Below the pieces are notes generated by a model. It did not search any database. It had not been told where the DNA came from and saw nothing but the letters and a program-made list of their open reading frames with translations. 64,000 nucleotides of DNA from contig NZ_AP022871.1 in the NCBI RefSeq assembly GCF_011764565.1, positions 1,674,001 to 1,738,000 on the forward strand, read 5' to 3'. Of this stretch, positions 1 through 9,329 are shown piece by piece (position 1 is the stretch's first letter; every line of letters starts with the position of its first letter). Source of the DNA: Phytohabitans suffuscus. GTDB lineage: Bacteria > Actinomycetota > Actinomycetes > Mycobacteriales > Micromonosporaceae. Position numbers and translations under genes: made by a program.

Positions 1-659
1 TCGATCACCGCGACCGCCCGGGGCGAGATCGTGATCGGCGCGCTTCCGGACGGCCCGCCGAGGCACTTCTGGAGGCCGGCGGTGACGACGTCGACACCCC
101 ACGCGTCGGTGCGGAACGAGTTGCCGCCGAGGGTGGCGGTGGCGTCGCAGTAGAGGAGGGCGTCGTACCGCCGGCAGATCTCGCCGAGGTCGGACATCGG
201 CTGGCGCATGGTGGTCGCCGTGTCGCCGTGGACCACGGCGAGCACCTTCGGCCGGACCCGTGCGACGGCGGCCTCGATCAACTCGGGCTCGAACACCTCG
301 CCCCAGGGCACCTCGATCGTGTGGACCTCGGCCGCGCAGCGCTTGGCGATCTCGACAAGGAGGTGGCCGAACCGGCCGAAGACCGGCACCAGCACCCGGT
401 CGCCCGGCTCGATCAGTGAGACCAGCGAAGCCTCGATGCCGGCCCGCGACGTGCCGTCGACCAGGAACGTCTGCTCGTTCGAGGTATAGAAGACCGCGCG
501 GTACAGGGCCATCGTCTCGCTCATGGCGTGGGTCATCGCCGGGTCGAACTGTCCCACGAGCGGTGCCGCCATGGCGCGCAGCACCCGTGGGTCCGCGGTG
601 ATCGGGCCAGGTCCCATGAGCAGGCGTGGGGGTGGGTTGATCGGTTCTGGAACGCTCAC
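1..659 (-). CDS. Class V aminotransferase (alanine-glyoxylate/serine-pyruvate type), 3' end missing
   Basis: PLP-dependent fold-type I aminotransferase of the alanine-glyoxylate/serine-pyruvate group. About 219 residues are present of the usual 360-400 because the window edge cuts the gene. Visible are the N-terminal LLMGPGPI motif, DGTSRAGIEASL in the cofactor phosphate-loop position, LLYCDATATLGG with the Asp that pairs with the pyridine nitrogen, and GLQKCLGGPSG with the Schiff-base Lys. The GTG start at 659 is chosen because AGGAG lies 7 nt upstream and the first residues fit the family. It is the last visible gene of the large minus-strand catabolic operon, 53 nt after the amidase, and probably transaminates a product of that pathway; the substrate is not readable. 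Confidence 0.85.
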   Translation of the reverse strand, partial: MSVPEPINPPPRLLMGPGPITADPRVLRAMAAPLVGQFDPAMTHAMSETMALYRAVFYTSNEQTFLVDGTSRAGIEASLVSLIEPGDRVLVPVFGRFGHLLVEIAKRCAAEVHTIEVPWGEVFEPELIEAAVARVRPKVLAVVHGDTATTMRQPMSDLGEICRRYDALLYCDATATLGGNSFRTDAWGVDVVTAGLQKCLGGPSGSAPITISPRAVAVI

Positions 660-712
660 GTGCTTCTCCTGAGCCGGAAGAGGAGGTCGTCCGCCGGCCG
701 TCGCGGTGTGGC

Positions 713-1872
713 TCACGCCAAGCTCACGGCGAGATCGAGCAGGTCTCTGTCGCGGCCGGTCGCGGCGACGAGGCAGACGCCGGTCGGGAGACCCGACTCG
801 GTCCGCAGCGGCAGGCTGACCGCCGGGAGGCCGCCGAGCCCGGCGAGACACGTGAGCCGCATGGTGGCGTCGCGGACCGCCGGGAGCCTGTCGCCGGCCG
901 GCGGGGCGACGGAGGACGCGCTCGGGAGCACGAGCACTCGGTCGCCTATCAGGTCGCGGATCGTGCGCCGGGCGTCACCGGCCGCCCGGCGAGCGGACGC
1001 TGCCGTGGCGGCGTCGATGGTGGCCGCGTGCTCGAACCTTCTCCGCACGTCGTCGCCGAGGGTGTCGAGCCGGGTGGCCAGCCAGCCACCGTGGCACTGC
1101 CATGCCTGGTACGCCTGCCAGGTCTGGAAGGCCCGTCGCCAGTCGTCGATGTCGATCCCTGGCCACCGTTCCGTCGCCGCTCCCCGCGCGCGTAGCCAGG
1201 CGCCGACCGCCGCCGCTATCTCGGTTTCGGCGAGCGCCAGCAGCGCGGGTACGACGACCAGGTCGGTGGTGCCGCCCGGCCGGTCGGCTGGCAGCAGCAC
1301 CTCGCCGACCGCTTTGAGGACCGTGGCCGACCGGGTCAGCCAGCCGACGGTGTCGAAGTCGGACGCGAGTGGCAGCAGCCCGGCTCTGTCGACGACACCG
1401 TGCGTCGTGCGGATCCCGAAGCAGCCCTGGTAGGCGGCTGGCACCCGGATCGAGCCGCCGGTGTCGGTGCCGAGCCCGACGGTGGCCTGTCCTGCGGCGA
1501 CGGCGCTCGCGCTGCCGCTGGAGGATCCGCCCGGGAGCCGGCCCGGCGCCGCCGGATTGGGCGGGGTGCCGTAGTGGGCGTTGGTGCCGGCCAGCGAGTA
1601 GGCGAACTCGTCGGTGTGGGCGATACCGCGGACGGCGGCACCGGCGTCGAGCAGCCGGCGAACGGCGCCGGCATGGTCCGGCTCGACACGGGCGGCGGCA
1701 AGCCAGGCCGGATTGCCCGCGCCGACCCGCTCCCCGCGACGGCGTAAAGATCCTTGACCGCGACGGTATGGCCGGTGAGGGAGCCGACTCCGGTGGCCGG
1801 CACCAGGGGGTCGCCGATGACTCGCCACACCGTTCCGGGGGACTCCGGCGTGCCCGCGGGTCCGTCGCTCAT
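713..1872 (-). CDS. GatA/AtzF-type amidase (amidase signature family), one-base frame break
   Basis: Amidase-signature hydrolase cleaving a C-N amide bond with a Ser-cisSer-Lys triad. The Lys is in VAVKDLYAVAG near residue 36, the cis-Ser in GGSSSGSASA and the nucleophile in DTGGSIRVPAA. The first ~45 codons and the rest lie in different frames. Adding one base to the C run at 1732-1735 joins them as VAGERVGAGNPAW, the expected family sequence, giving 386 residues. The ATG at 1872 overlaps the acetamidase stop (ATGA). It probably deamidates an intermediate from the upstream hydantoinase and formamidase-type enzymes. I treat the break as a homopolymer contraction, not a pseudogene. Confidence 0.82.
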
Positions 1873-2980
1873 CCGAAGTCCGCCTTGCGAATCGTGGCGT
1901 GCACGCCCTTCACCACGTCGACAACCTGGGAGATCCGGAAGTCGGTGGCGGCGGAAAGGTAGGCGTAGGCCAAGCGGGGGTCCATCCCGAACCCGGCCTG
2001 GAGCAGGGCGATCGCGGCGCGTACGCAGTCCTGCACCGCTTTGTCGAGATCCTCGTCGAGGCCGGTCGGGATCAGGTACTCCGTCGTCTCGGCCAGCGGC
2101 CCGACAAGTTGCCCGAAGCGCCGCAGCGCCTCCTCGCGGGCGACCACGTCGAACCGCAGGGTGACCCGCAGGCTCGCCTCCATGGCGGTCAGGGCGACCT
2201 CCCCGTCCCCTGCGCGAAGTGCGGGTCGCCGACATAGGCGAGTGCCCCGGCGACCTGTACCGGTAGGTAGAGCGTGCTGCCCGCGGTGAGCAGGGCGATG
2301 TCGAGATTGCCGCCGTGCCGCCCCGGCGGCACGGAGCTCGGCCGTTCGCCGCCGGGCACCGCGACCCCCATCACGCCGAGGAACGGTGCGAGCGGGAACC
2401 GGACCCGCCGTTCGCCGCCCTCGACCAGCGGCAGCCGACCGTGGCCGCCGTCCGCGTCGACCGTGGCGTACGCGCTGTAGACGGGCGCGTCGCCGAGGGG
2501 GTACTCGTCGGGTAGCGCGCCCTTGCGGTGGCGGTTCGAGATCACGCCGTACGGCACCCGCGGCGTCGCGTCGATCACGGTCATCGACAGCAGGTCGCCC
2601 ACTCGTGCGCCGCGCACCTCGATCGGCCGCGACACCACGTGAGGGCCGTCGACGCCGAACTCGTGCGGGGCGGCGCTGCCCGCGAGCGCGACCGCGTCGT
2701 CGAGCACCTCGCTGGCGCCGTACCGCCCGAAGAACGCCTCCGGATCGCGGCCTTGGTCCTCAAGGATCCCCTCATGACTGAGCGTGTCGACGGTCACCTC
2801 GGCGCCGGGGTCGATCCGCAGCACCGGCGCGTCGGTCGCGCACGGCAGGCGCCCCCACAGCACGAGGTCGGGCGCGGCCGGTAGGTAGGTCGCCGCCCTG
2901 ATCGGACCGGCGCCCGGCTGCAGGACGGGAGGGCCGGCGGTGACGTTCACGGCGTGGACCTTTCGTACGGGAGCATGCAT
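1869..2980 (-). CDS. Acetamidase/formamidase family protein (FmdA/AmdA), one-base frame break
   Basis: Member of the FmdA/AmdA family, which hydrolyses short amides such as formamide or acetamide to acid and ammonia. Family features are the early Asp/His-rich region, DTLSHEG (residues ~58-64), GDLLSMTVIDATP and DPHFAQGDGEVALTAMEA. The frame breaks at the C run 2207-2210; restoring one base gives AQGDGEVALTAME and a 370-residue protein of usual length. The start at 2980 overlaps the hydantoinase stop in TGATG and the end overlaps the amidase start, so the three hydrolases are translationally coupled. The natural substrate is unknown. Confidence 0.82.
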
Positions 2981-4367
2981 CAGGAGACGACGGACCTGGC
3001 GAGGAACCGACCGCGGCCAGACGCGCCGACATACCTGCCGTCCTCGACGATCCGCTCGCCCCTGCTCCACACCTGCGTGATTCGCCCCGGCAGGACCCAC
3101 CCCTCCCAGGGCGTGTAGTCCATGCGCTGATGCTGGGTGTCGGCACTGATCCGGGTTTCGCCGTCGGGGTCCAGCACGACGAGGTCCGCGTCGCTACCGG
3201 CCGCGATCACGCCCTTGCGCGGGTACAGGCCGAACTGCTTCGCCGGGGCCGTCGCGGTGAGCTCGACGAACCGCTCGATACCCAGCCTGCCGGTCGCGAC
3301 CCCCTGCCCGTACAACACCGGGAGCCGGTGCTCCACGCCGGGACCACCGTTCGGGATCTGCCGGAAGTCGTCCTTGCCGTAGCGTTCCTTGTCGGCAAGG
3401 CAGTACGGGCAGTGATCCGAGCTGACGACGCTGAGGTCACCGAGCCCCAACCCGTCCCAGAGCGCGTTGCGGTGCTCCTCGCTGCGCAACGGCGGCGTGA
3501 GCACCACCTTGCCGCCCTCAAAGCCCGGGCCTCGTACATTTCGGGGTCGAGGGTGAGGTAGTGGGTACAGGTCTCCGCGGCGACCGCGCCGCCGTTGCGC
3601 CGGGCAGCCGCGACCGCCTCCACCGCGCCCGCCGTGGAGACGTGCACCAGGTAGATCGGCGCCGACGCCATGTCGGCGATCGCGATCGCTCGGCGGACCG
3701 CCTCGACCTCGGTCTTCGGGGGACGGGAGAGCAGGTGGCCGCGTGGGCCGGTCGTGCCGGCCGCCACGAGGTCGGCCGCCAGCCGGTCGATGACGTCGCC
3801 GTTCTCGGCGTGCACGCACACCTGAGCGCCGAGGCTGCCGGCCCTGCGGAGGACGTCGAACAGCTGACCGTCGTCGAGCATCAAGGTCCCCCGGTAGGCC
3901 ATGAACACCTTGAAGCTCGTGACGCCACTGGCGACCACGTCCGCGAAGTCGGCCATCGCGCCGTCGTACAGGTCGCTCACGCACATGTGGAACCCGTAGT
4001 CGACCACTGCCTTCCCGCGTGCCTTGTCCGCATGCGCGGCGAGCGAGTCCATCAGCCCCAGCCCCGGTACCTGGGCCGCGAAGTCGACCAACGTGGTCGT
4101 GCCGCCCGCCGCCGCGGCGATGGTGCCGCTCTCGAAGTCGTCGGCGGTCTTCGGCCCGTTCAGCCCGGAGTCGAGGTGGGTGTGCACGTCGACACCGCCG
4201 GGCAGAAGGAGGCACCCGCTTACGTCGACGACGTCCACGTCCATGGTCGTGGCCAGTTGGGACAGGTTGCCGACCGCCGCGACGGCCTCGTCGACCACCA
4301 GCACATCGGTTCGGAGGCTGCCGGTCGTGCTGACGACGGTGCCGCCGGTGAAGAGCGTGCGAGTCAT
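2980..4367 (-). CDS. Dihydropyrimidinase/D-hydantoinase-type cyclic amidohydrolase, one-base frame break
   Basis: Binuclear-metal cyclic amidohydrolase opening a dihydropyrimidine, hydantoin or related ring amide. Metal ligands follow the family order: DVHTHLD, the Lys of TSFKVFMAY that is carboxylated in relatives, VHAENG, LVHVSTAG and SSDHCPYC. FDxxPLRSEEH and a C-terminal beta-sandwich region follow. The frame breaks after MYEAR at the C/G run 3524-3529; adding one G gives MYEARGFEGGKVVLTPPLR and 462 residues, the usual length. The ATG at 4367 overlaps the flavoprotein stop. Together with the formamidase and amidase it forms a ring-opening and deamidation module. Confidence 0.85.
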
Positions 4368-5671
4368 TCAAGGCTCCTGTCGTTGACTAGTGGGTCTGCG
4401 TCTGCCTCGTGCGCGCGAGGCGGCGCCGGCGCGCGCAGCACGAGCGGCGCCAGGGGAAGGCGGGGACGCAGCCCCGCATCGAGTACGTCGGTCGAGACCC
4501 GCCCGCACCGCTGCGCCCACGCTGTCACCGCGGCCGCACAGCGCCGGCCCTGGCACAGCCCCATGCCCGCGCGGGTCACGGTCTTGACGTCCCGCGGCGT
4601 CGGCGGGTCCGGCAGCAACGGCACGATCGCCTCGAGATCGCCGAGGGTTACCCCCTCACACGGACACACGACGGTGTCCGCACCGGTGCCGGCGTCGGGG
4701 AGCGGCGTGCGTCCGGCGATGCCGGCCTGCCAACGGGCCAGCTGCCGCCCCCGTCTGACAGCCCTCCCGAGTGCGGTGCGCCGTCCCGGGGCGGGGCCGC
4801 CACCCAGGCCGATCAGCGTGGCGATCTCGTCCGCGACGAGCACACCGTGCGCCGCGAGGCCAGCCGGTCCACGGACCCCGGCCGCGGCTCCAGCCGCCAC
4901 GACGGGCAGCAGAGCGGCATCGTTGGCGACCACCCAGCCGCCGAGCACGGCGTCCCACGCGGATCGCGCGCCGGCGCTGCGAGCGAGCTCCGACGGCGGG
5001 ATCCGCGAGTCGGCGACGATCACCCGGCGCACCGTCAGCGGATCGTCCACGCCGGCACCGCGCGGATGCGCGCGCAGGGCGTCGCCGGCCCGCTCGATCG
5101 CGGCCAGCGCGGTCCCGAACCGGACGCGCACACCGCGACGGCGCAGCAGCGCCAGCAGCCGGACCGCCGGGAGGGCACCGACCCGCAGCAGTGCGGGCGC
5201 CCGGAGCAGATGTCCGAGCAACGCCGCACGGCCGAACGGAAGCCACACCTCGCGCGGCGTCCCGTGGCGCAGTGCGTCCTCGGTGGCGCCGAGATGGCCG
5301 CCGACGAGAAGCACGTCATCGTCGAGCGGCTCCCCCGGCTCACCCGCACGCTCGCCACCTGGGACGAGCGGTACCGTGCCGTACTCCGAGAGCGCGGAGA
5401 CCACGGCACGACAACCGATCACGTCCGCCGGCAGCCCGTCCACGGCAAGGTCCACAACCATGCCCGCCGGGTCCCGGTCCCCCGTGCTGCCGGGGTCACC
5501 CTCCTCCAGCGGTGTCACCGCCCAGACCTGGACCTGGCGGTCGTCGGCGAGGACCACCTCGGCGCCGCGGCGGCGCAGCTCGTCCACCACGGCCAGGGCC
5601 GCTTCGTCATGGCCGACCACGACCACGTCGACCGTGCGGTCCGGCCGTGGGTCACCCGCCGGCGCACTCAC
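4364..5671 (-). CDS. HcnB/opine-oxidase-A-like FAD oxidoreductase with C-terminal BFD-type Cys cluster
   Basis: 435-residue flavoprotein resembling the alpha subunit of D-hydroxyproline dehydrogenase, opine oxidase and HcnB. The C-terminus carries a BFD-like [2Fe-2S] motif, CPCEGVTLGDLEAI followed ~30 residues later by GMGLCQGRRC. The N-terminal Rossmann strand reads VDVVVVGHDEAALAVVDEL, so the canonical GxGxxG glycines are replaced; FAD binding may be weakened or differently arranged. The GTG start at 5671 overlaps the DAO stop (GTGA). In relatives this subunit works with an adjacent DAO-type subunit, as found here; the usual small ferredoxin-like gamma subunit is not present between them. 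Confidence 0.75.
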   Translation of the reverse strand: MSAPAGDPRPDRTVDVVVVGHDEAALAVVDELRRRGAEVVLADDRQVQVWAVTPLEEGDPGSTGDRDPAGMVVDLAVDGLPADVIGCRAVVSALSEYGTVPLVPGGERAGEPGEPLDDDVLLVGGHLGATEDALRHGTPREVWLPFGRAALLGHLLRAPALLRVGALPAVRLLALLRRRGVRVRFGTALAAIERAGDALRAHPRGAGVDDPLTVRRVIVADSRIPPSELARSAGARSAWDAVLGGWVVANDAALLPVVAAGAAAGVRGPAGLAAHGVLVADEIATLIGLGGGPAPGRRTALGRAVRRGRQLARWQAGIAGRTPLPDAGTGADTVVCPCEGVTLGDLEAIVPLLPDPPTPRDVKTVTRAGMGLCQGRRCAAAVTAWAQRCGRVSTDVLDAGLRPRLPLAPLVLRAPAPPRAHEADADPLVNDRSLE

Positions 5672-6846
5672 CGCGCGCCTCCCGCGGCGACCCCGACAGC
5701 GGCGAAGCGACCGGGGGAGAAGGGCGTGAGATCGACGCCGGGATCCTGACCGAGTGCCAGGCGGGCCGCCGCCCAGCCACACGTCGGGCCGAGGGTGTAG
5801 CCGGTGTGACCGGCCACCGAGACGATCAGGCCGGGCTGGCCGGGTACTTCGCCGATGACCGGGATGTCGTCGGCGGGACTTCCGAGCAGGCCCTCCCAGG
5901 ACCGGACGACGCGCAGCCCGTCGAGGCCGGGCACCACCCGTACGGCGTCGTCCATGCCCGCCCGCAGGCTGGCGCGCAGTGGCTCCGTACGCCAGCCGAG
6001 CGGGCCCTCCACACGGACGACCCGGGCCGGGCGACCACCGCCGATCATCACGTTGCCGGAGGAGACCTGCTTGACGGACAGGGGCCGGGAGGTATGCATG
6101 ACGAGGTGCTCCACCCGTCGGCTGCCCGCTTCGGTGACCGACATGGTCAGGCCGCTGACCTCCATCGGCACCGTGGCGACCGGGCTCAGGACGCGCTCGG
6201 TCCAGGCGCCGGCCGCGACCACGACGACGTCGGCGTCCACGCCACCGCCCCGATCGGTGTCCACCCGCCACCGTCCACCGCTGCGGCGCAGCCCGCTCAC
6301 GGCGCTGGTCAGGTCGAACCGGGCTCCCCGCTCGCGGGCGGCACGGGCCAGTTCGTAGCAGGCCGTCTTCGCGTCGACGTACCCCTCCCGGGCATGCCAC
6401 GACGCCCCGCGCACCCCGGACGCGACCTCAGGGACCAGGTCGGCGAGGTCGGCCCGGTCGACGAACTCCGTCGTGAAGCCCGCGGCACGCTCCAACTCGA
6501 CCTTCCGCCGCAGGATGTCGACGTCGTCGTCGGACTCGGCGACCACGATCCCGCCGAAGTTGACCACCTTCACCCGGCCACCGGTCTCGGACGCCAGCGC
6601 CGTCCAGCGCCGATCGGCATCGTCGTTGAGCTCGATGATCCGCGCGTGCCGGCGGAACTCCTCTTCGCCGCCCTTCAACGCCGTGTAGCTCAGCTGGAAA
6701 TGGAGGTTGGCCGCGGTCTGGGTGGATGCCTGGGTGGCGAGTCCCATCGGGTCGACGACGAGCACGTCGGCCTCGGGCGCGAGATAGTACGCGACCGAGC
6801 AGCCGACGATGCCGGCGCCGATGACGAGGACGGAGGTCGCGGTCAC
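5668..6846 (-). CDS. DAO-family FAD-dependent amino-acid oxidoreductase (glycine oxidase/D-hydroxyproline dehydrogenase beta type)
   Basis: 392-residue single-domain flavoprotein that oxidises the C-N bond of an amino or imino acid. The N-terminal dinucleotide motif VLVIGAGIVGCSVAYYL is intact, WHAREGYVDAKTACYEL lies in the substrate/FAD region, and the C-terminal VSVAGHTGYTLGPTCG matches the second FAD-contact motif. ATG at 6846 overlaps the DapA-like stop and its own stop overlaps the HcnB-like GTG, matching heteromeric dehydrogenases in which both subunits are co-translated. A hydroxyproline- or proline-like substrate is suggested by the divergent proline racemase, but is not proven. Confidence 0.85.
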   Translation of the reverse strand: MTATSVLVIGAGIVGCSVAYYLAPEADVLVVDPMGLATQASTQTAANLHFQLSYTALKGGEEEFRRHARIIELNDDADRRWTALASETGGRVKVVNFGGIVVAESDDDVDILRRKVELERAAGFTTEFVDRADLADLVPEVASGVRGASWHAREGYVDAKTACYELARAARERGARFDLTSAVSGLRRSGGRWRVDTDRGGGVDADVVVVAAGAWTERVLSPVATVPMEVSGLTMSVTEAGSRRVEHLVMHTSRPLSVKQVSSGNVMIGGGRPARVVRVEGPLGWRTEPLRASLRAGMDDAVRVVPGLDGLRVVRSWEGLLGSPADDIPVIGEVPGQPGLIVSVAGHTGYTLGPTCGWAAARLALGQDPGVDLTPFSPGRFAAVGVAAGGAR

Positions 6847-7757
6847 AGCAGGCCGTGCCGCTCCAGCACTATGCGGAGACCCGCCACGGCGTGCTCGTCG
6901 AGGTCGCGCAACGGACGGCGCGGCCAGCCGCCGGGCTGACCGAGCATCCGCATCGCGGCCTTGATCTGGGATATCTGTGAGCCGTGGAGACCGACGAAGT
7001 TGTAGCCGATCATGTCGGACTGCTGCGCGTCGTACCGGTCGGCGTGCACGCGCGCGACGTCGATCTCTCCCTTCCAGTAGGCCTCGAAGAACGGCACGCC
7101 GTGCTGGGCGGCCAGTGCCCCGCCCTCGATGCTGCCCTGGCCACCGAGCTGGTCCATCACGCCGATACCGAGGCGGGTGATGTAGTTGGCGAAGAAGACC
7201 GACCGGGAGCCGAGTCGCGCGAGCGTGTCGAGGTGCTCGCCGTACTCCGGGGTGCTGTCCTTGACCGACACCACCTGTGGCAGGGCGACGAGCCGTTCGA
7301 GCAGGTCGGTGGACATGTTCACCGCGGTGCCTCGCGGCCAGTTGTAGACCATGACCGGCCCGTCGACGGCCTCGGCGACCTCACGGTAGAAGTGGTAGAT
7401 CTCGTCCTCGGTTGGGCGGGCGTACGGCGGCGGCGTGAAGAGGATGCCGTCGGCACCGTCGGCCAGTGCCGCTCGACCGAGATCGATCACGGTATCGGGG
7501 GTGAATCCGCTGACACCCACCACGACGGGAAAGGCCCCGTTGACGTGTTCACACGCCACCCGGGCGACGTCGCGACGCTCCTGCGAGGTTTGGGCGTACC
7601 ACTCCCCCGACGAGCCGTTGACCAGCACGCCGTGCACGCCCAGCTCCTGGTACAGGTCGAGCAGCTCGCGCCACATGCTGAGGTCGAGCCGTCCGTCCTG
7701 CGCGAACGGTGTGGTGGCGGCGGGCCAGTAGCCGCGCCACCGATCAGCGGGGATCAC
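6843..7757 (-). CDS. DapA-family lyase/aldolase (dihydrodipicolinate synthase family)
   Basis: 304-residue TIM-barrel Schiff-base enzyme. The family GTTGE loop is GSSGEWYAQ, the catalytic Tyr is in VMVYNWPRG and the Schiff-base Lys in VVSVKDSTPEY. The family includes DapA, N-acetylneuraminate lyase, KDG aldolase and the pyrroline-4-hydroxy-2-carboxylate deaminase of hydroxyproline breakdown. Because the next genes encode D-hydroxyproline-dehydrogenase-like subunits, the deaminase role is the most economical inference. GTG at 7757 overlaps the racemase stop; no better ATG exists. Confidence 0.82.
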   Translation of the reverse strand: MIPADRWRGYWPAATTPFAQDGRLDLSMWRELLDLYQELGVHGVLVNGSSGEWYAQTSQERRDVARVACEHVNGAFPVVVGVSGFTPDTVIDLGRAALADGADGILFTPPPYARPTEDEIYHFYREVAEAVDGPVMVYNWPRGTAVNMSTDLLERLVALPQVVSVKDSTPEYGEHLDTLARLGSRSVFFANYITRLGIGVMDQLGGQGSIEGGALAAQHGVPFFEAYWKGEIDVARVHADRYDAQQSDMIGYNFVGLHGSQISQIKAAMRMLGQPGGWPRRPLRDLDEHAVAGLRIVLERHGLL

Positions 7758-8563
7758 TGACGGGTCCTTTCGACGTCGAGGAACTGGTGGGTGGACGGGT
7801 CCTCCGGCAGTGGCGGGAGAGAGGCCCACCGCGAGCGGGGCCACTGGGCCTGCCGGATGAACTCGGCCGCCGCGGGGTGGGTGCGCGACGAGCCGGACAG
7901 GCCGAGCTGGGCGAGTACACCCGCCAGCCGGACCGAGAGGGACAACGGCTCGATAACGGGGACGCCGGCCTGGCCCGCGCGGGCCAGGCGCCGCTCGACG
8001 GCCGCCCCGGCACCCTGCATGGCGGTGCAGCCGAGGACGACCACGTGGGCGCCGTCGTGTTCGACCGCGGCCTGGGCCTGCTCGCCCATCCGATCCAGCA
8101 GCAGTTCCTCGTCGTCGTGGAGCTGCTGGACCGGAACGTCGAGCGCGCGGGCTGAAGCGAACCGGTGCCGCAGGCCCCACTTCCTGATCTGGTCCTCGAC
8201 GACCTCGATGCTGCGCGGCAGGGTGACCAACACGCTGAAGCGGCGTCCAAGCATGCACGCCACCTGGAACGTCGCCTGGGCCGGACCGACGACAGGGATA
8301 CCGACGATCTCCCGGGCGGCCCGCACCCCGACGTCGCGCATGCAGCGGACCACCACCGCGTCCACGCCCTCGTCACGGGCGGCGACGACGCGGTCGACGA
8401 CCTGACGCTCCACTCGCGCCACGTCGTACGCCGCCTCGAGCGACTGCGGCACGCCGGCCATCCGGTCGACCTCGAGCCGCAGCCCGCCGGTCGAACTGAT
8501 CACGGTCGCGTCGCCGTCCCAGGTCGAGCGCAACGGGACGACGATCCGGACGCGGGTGCTCAT
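7754..8563 (-). CDS. Asp/Glu/hydantoin racemase family protein, copy B
   Basis: 269-residue cofactor-independent racemase of the Asp/Glu/hydantoin superfamily, which uses two cysteines for proton exchange. The first Cys is in VVVRCMRDVG and the second in VVLGCTAMQG. It is a tandem paralogue of the gene upstream (8560-9303), with an identical 22-residue block around residues 104-125 (LGRRFSVLVTLPRSIEV is its core). The start at 8563 overlaps the stop of copy A. Relatives racemise 5-substituted hydantoins, allantoin or aspartate, or isomerise maleate; a hydantoin-type role fits the downstream hydantoinase. It has a ~25-residue C-terminal extension absent from copy A. Confidence 0.82.
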   Translation of the reverse strand: MSTRVRIVVPLRSTWDGDATVISSTGGLRLEVDRMAGVPQSLEAAYDVARVERQVVDRVVAARDEGVDAVVVRCMRDVGVRAAREIVGIPVVGPAQATFQVACMLGRRFSVLVTLPRSIEVVEDQIRKWGLRHRFASARALDVPVQQLHDDEELLLDRMGEQAQAAVEHDGAHVVVLGCTAMQGAGAAVERRLARAGQAGVPVIEPLSLSVRLAGVLAQLGLSGSSRTHPAAAEFIRQAQWPRSRWASLPPLPEDPSTHQFLDVERTRQ

Positions 8564-9303
8564 CGGCCGAGGTAGGACGTCGCGTCCGGATAGGTACGCC
8601 GGCTATGGCTGAGCCCCAGCTCGTGCAGGATCTGACCCACGCGGATCGTGGCCTGCAGCGGCTCGATGACCGGGATGCCGGGGTGCCCGAGCCCGGCCAG
8701 CCCGTCCCGCACCTTCCGCCCGATGCCGTCCATCGCCGTACATCCGAGGATGACGACGTGAGCGCCGTCCTCGACGACGGCGGCCTTGGCCTCCTCGGTG
8801 AGTCGCTTCACCAACAGCTCCTCGTCGTCGTGGAGGTGCTCGACGCCGATGTTGACCGCGCGGGCGGACGCGAACGAGTCCATCAGCCCGTGCAGCATGA
8901 CCTGGTCTTCGACGACCTCGATGCTGCGTGGCAAGGTGACCAGCACGCTGAAGCGGCGTCCGAGCATGGCTGCCAGGTGCATGCTGGTCTGACCCGGTCC
9001 CAGGACCGGGATGCTGACCATCTCGCGCGCCGTCGCGATCGCGACGTCCCGCATGCAGTCGGTGACCACGGCGTTGGCGCCAGCACGCTCGGCGGCCATC
9101 GCGAGGTCGACCACTTCCTGCTCGACCCTGGCCACGTTGTAGGCGCACTCGAGCGTGGTCGGACCGTTCTCGTTGATGTGCACGATGTCGACGGCGAGGC
9201 CGTCACGCTCGAACGGCGCGGCGTCGCTGGTGCGGTTGCCGGCGTGCAGCGGGACGATGACGTGGACGTTTGTCCGAGCCGAGTCGGAGTGGTGCTCGGT
9301 CAT
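8560..9303 (-). CDS. Asp/Glu/hydantoin racemase family protein, copy A
   Basis: 247-residue cofactor-independent racemase with catalytic-type cysteines in VVTDCMRDVA and VVILGCTAMDG. The context DCMRD rather than RCMRD separates it from copy B and may reflect a different substrate hand or side chain. The start at 9303 gives MTEHHSDSARTNVHVIVPLH. The stop overlaps the ATG of copy B. Two adjacent racemases in one operon suggest either a heteromer or use of both enantiomers of an imported compound; this is inference. Confidence 0.82.
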   Translation of the reverse strand: MTEHHSDSARTNVHVIVPLHAGNRTSDAAPFERDGLAVDIVHINENGPTTLECAYNVARVEQEVVDLAMAAERAGANAVVTDCMRDVAIATAREMVSIPVLGPGQTSMHLAAMLGRRFSVLVTLPRSIEVVEDQVMLHGLMDSFASARAVNIGVEHLHDDEELLVKRLTEEAKAAVVEDGAHVVILGCTAMDGIGRKVRDGLAGLGHPGIPVIEPLQATIRVGQILHELGLSHSRRTYPDATSYLGR

Positions 9304-9329
9304 GCGCGGTCTCCTGTCGGTGGGATGGT

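Noticed and set aside
3561..6939. Very long plus-strand open frames (over 700 codons) opposite the hydantoinase and flavoprotein genes
   Set aside because: They are antisense shadows caused by third-position G+C bias; translations are Arg/Pro/His-rich with no domains, while the minus strand encodes clear enzymes.
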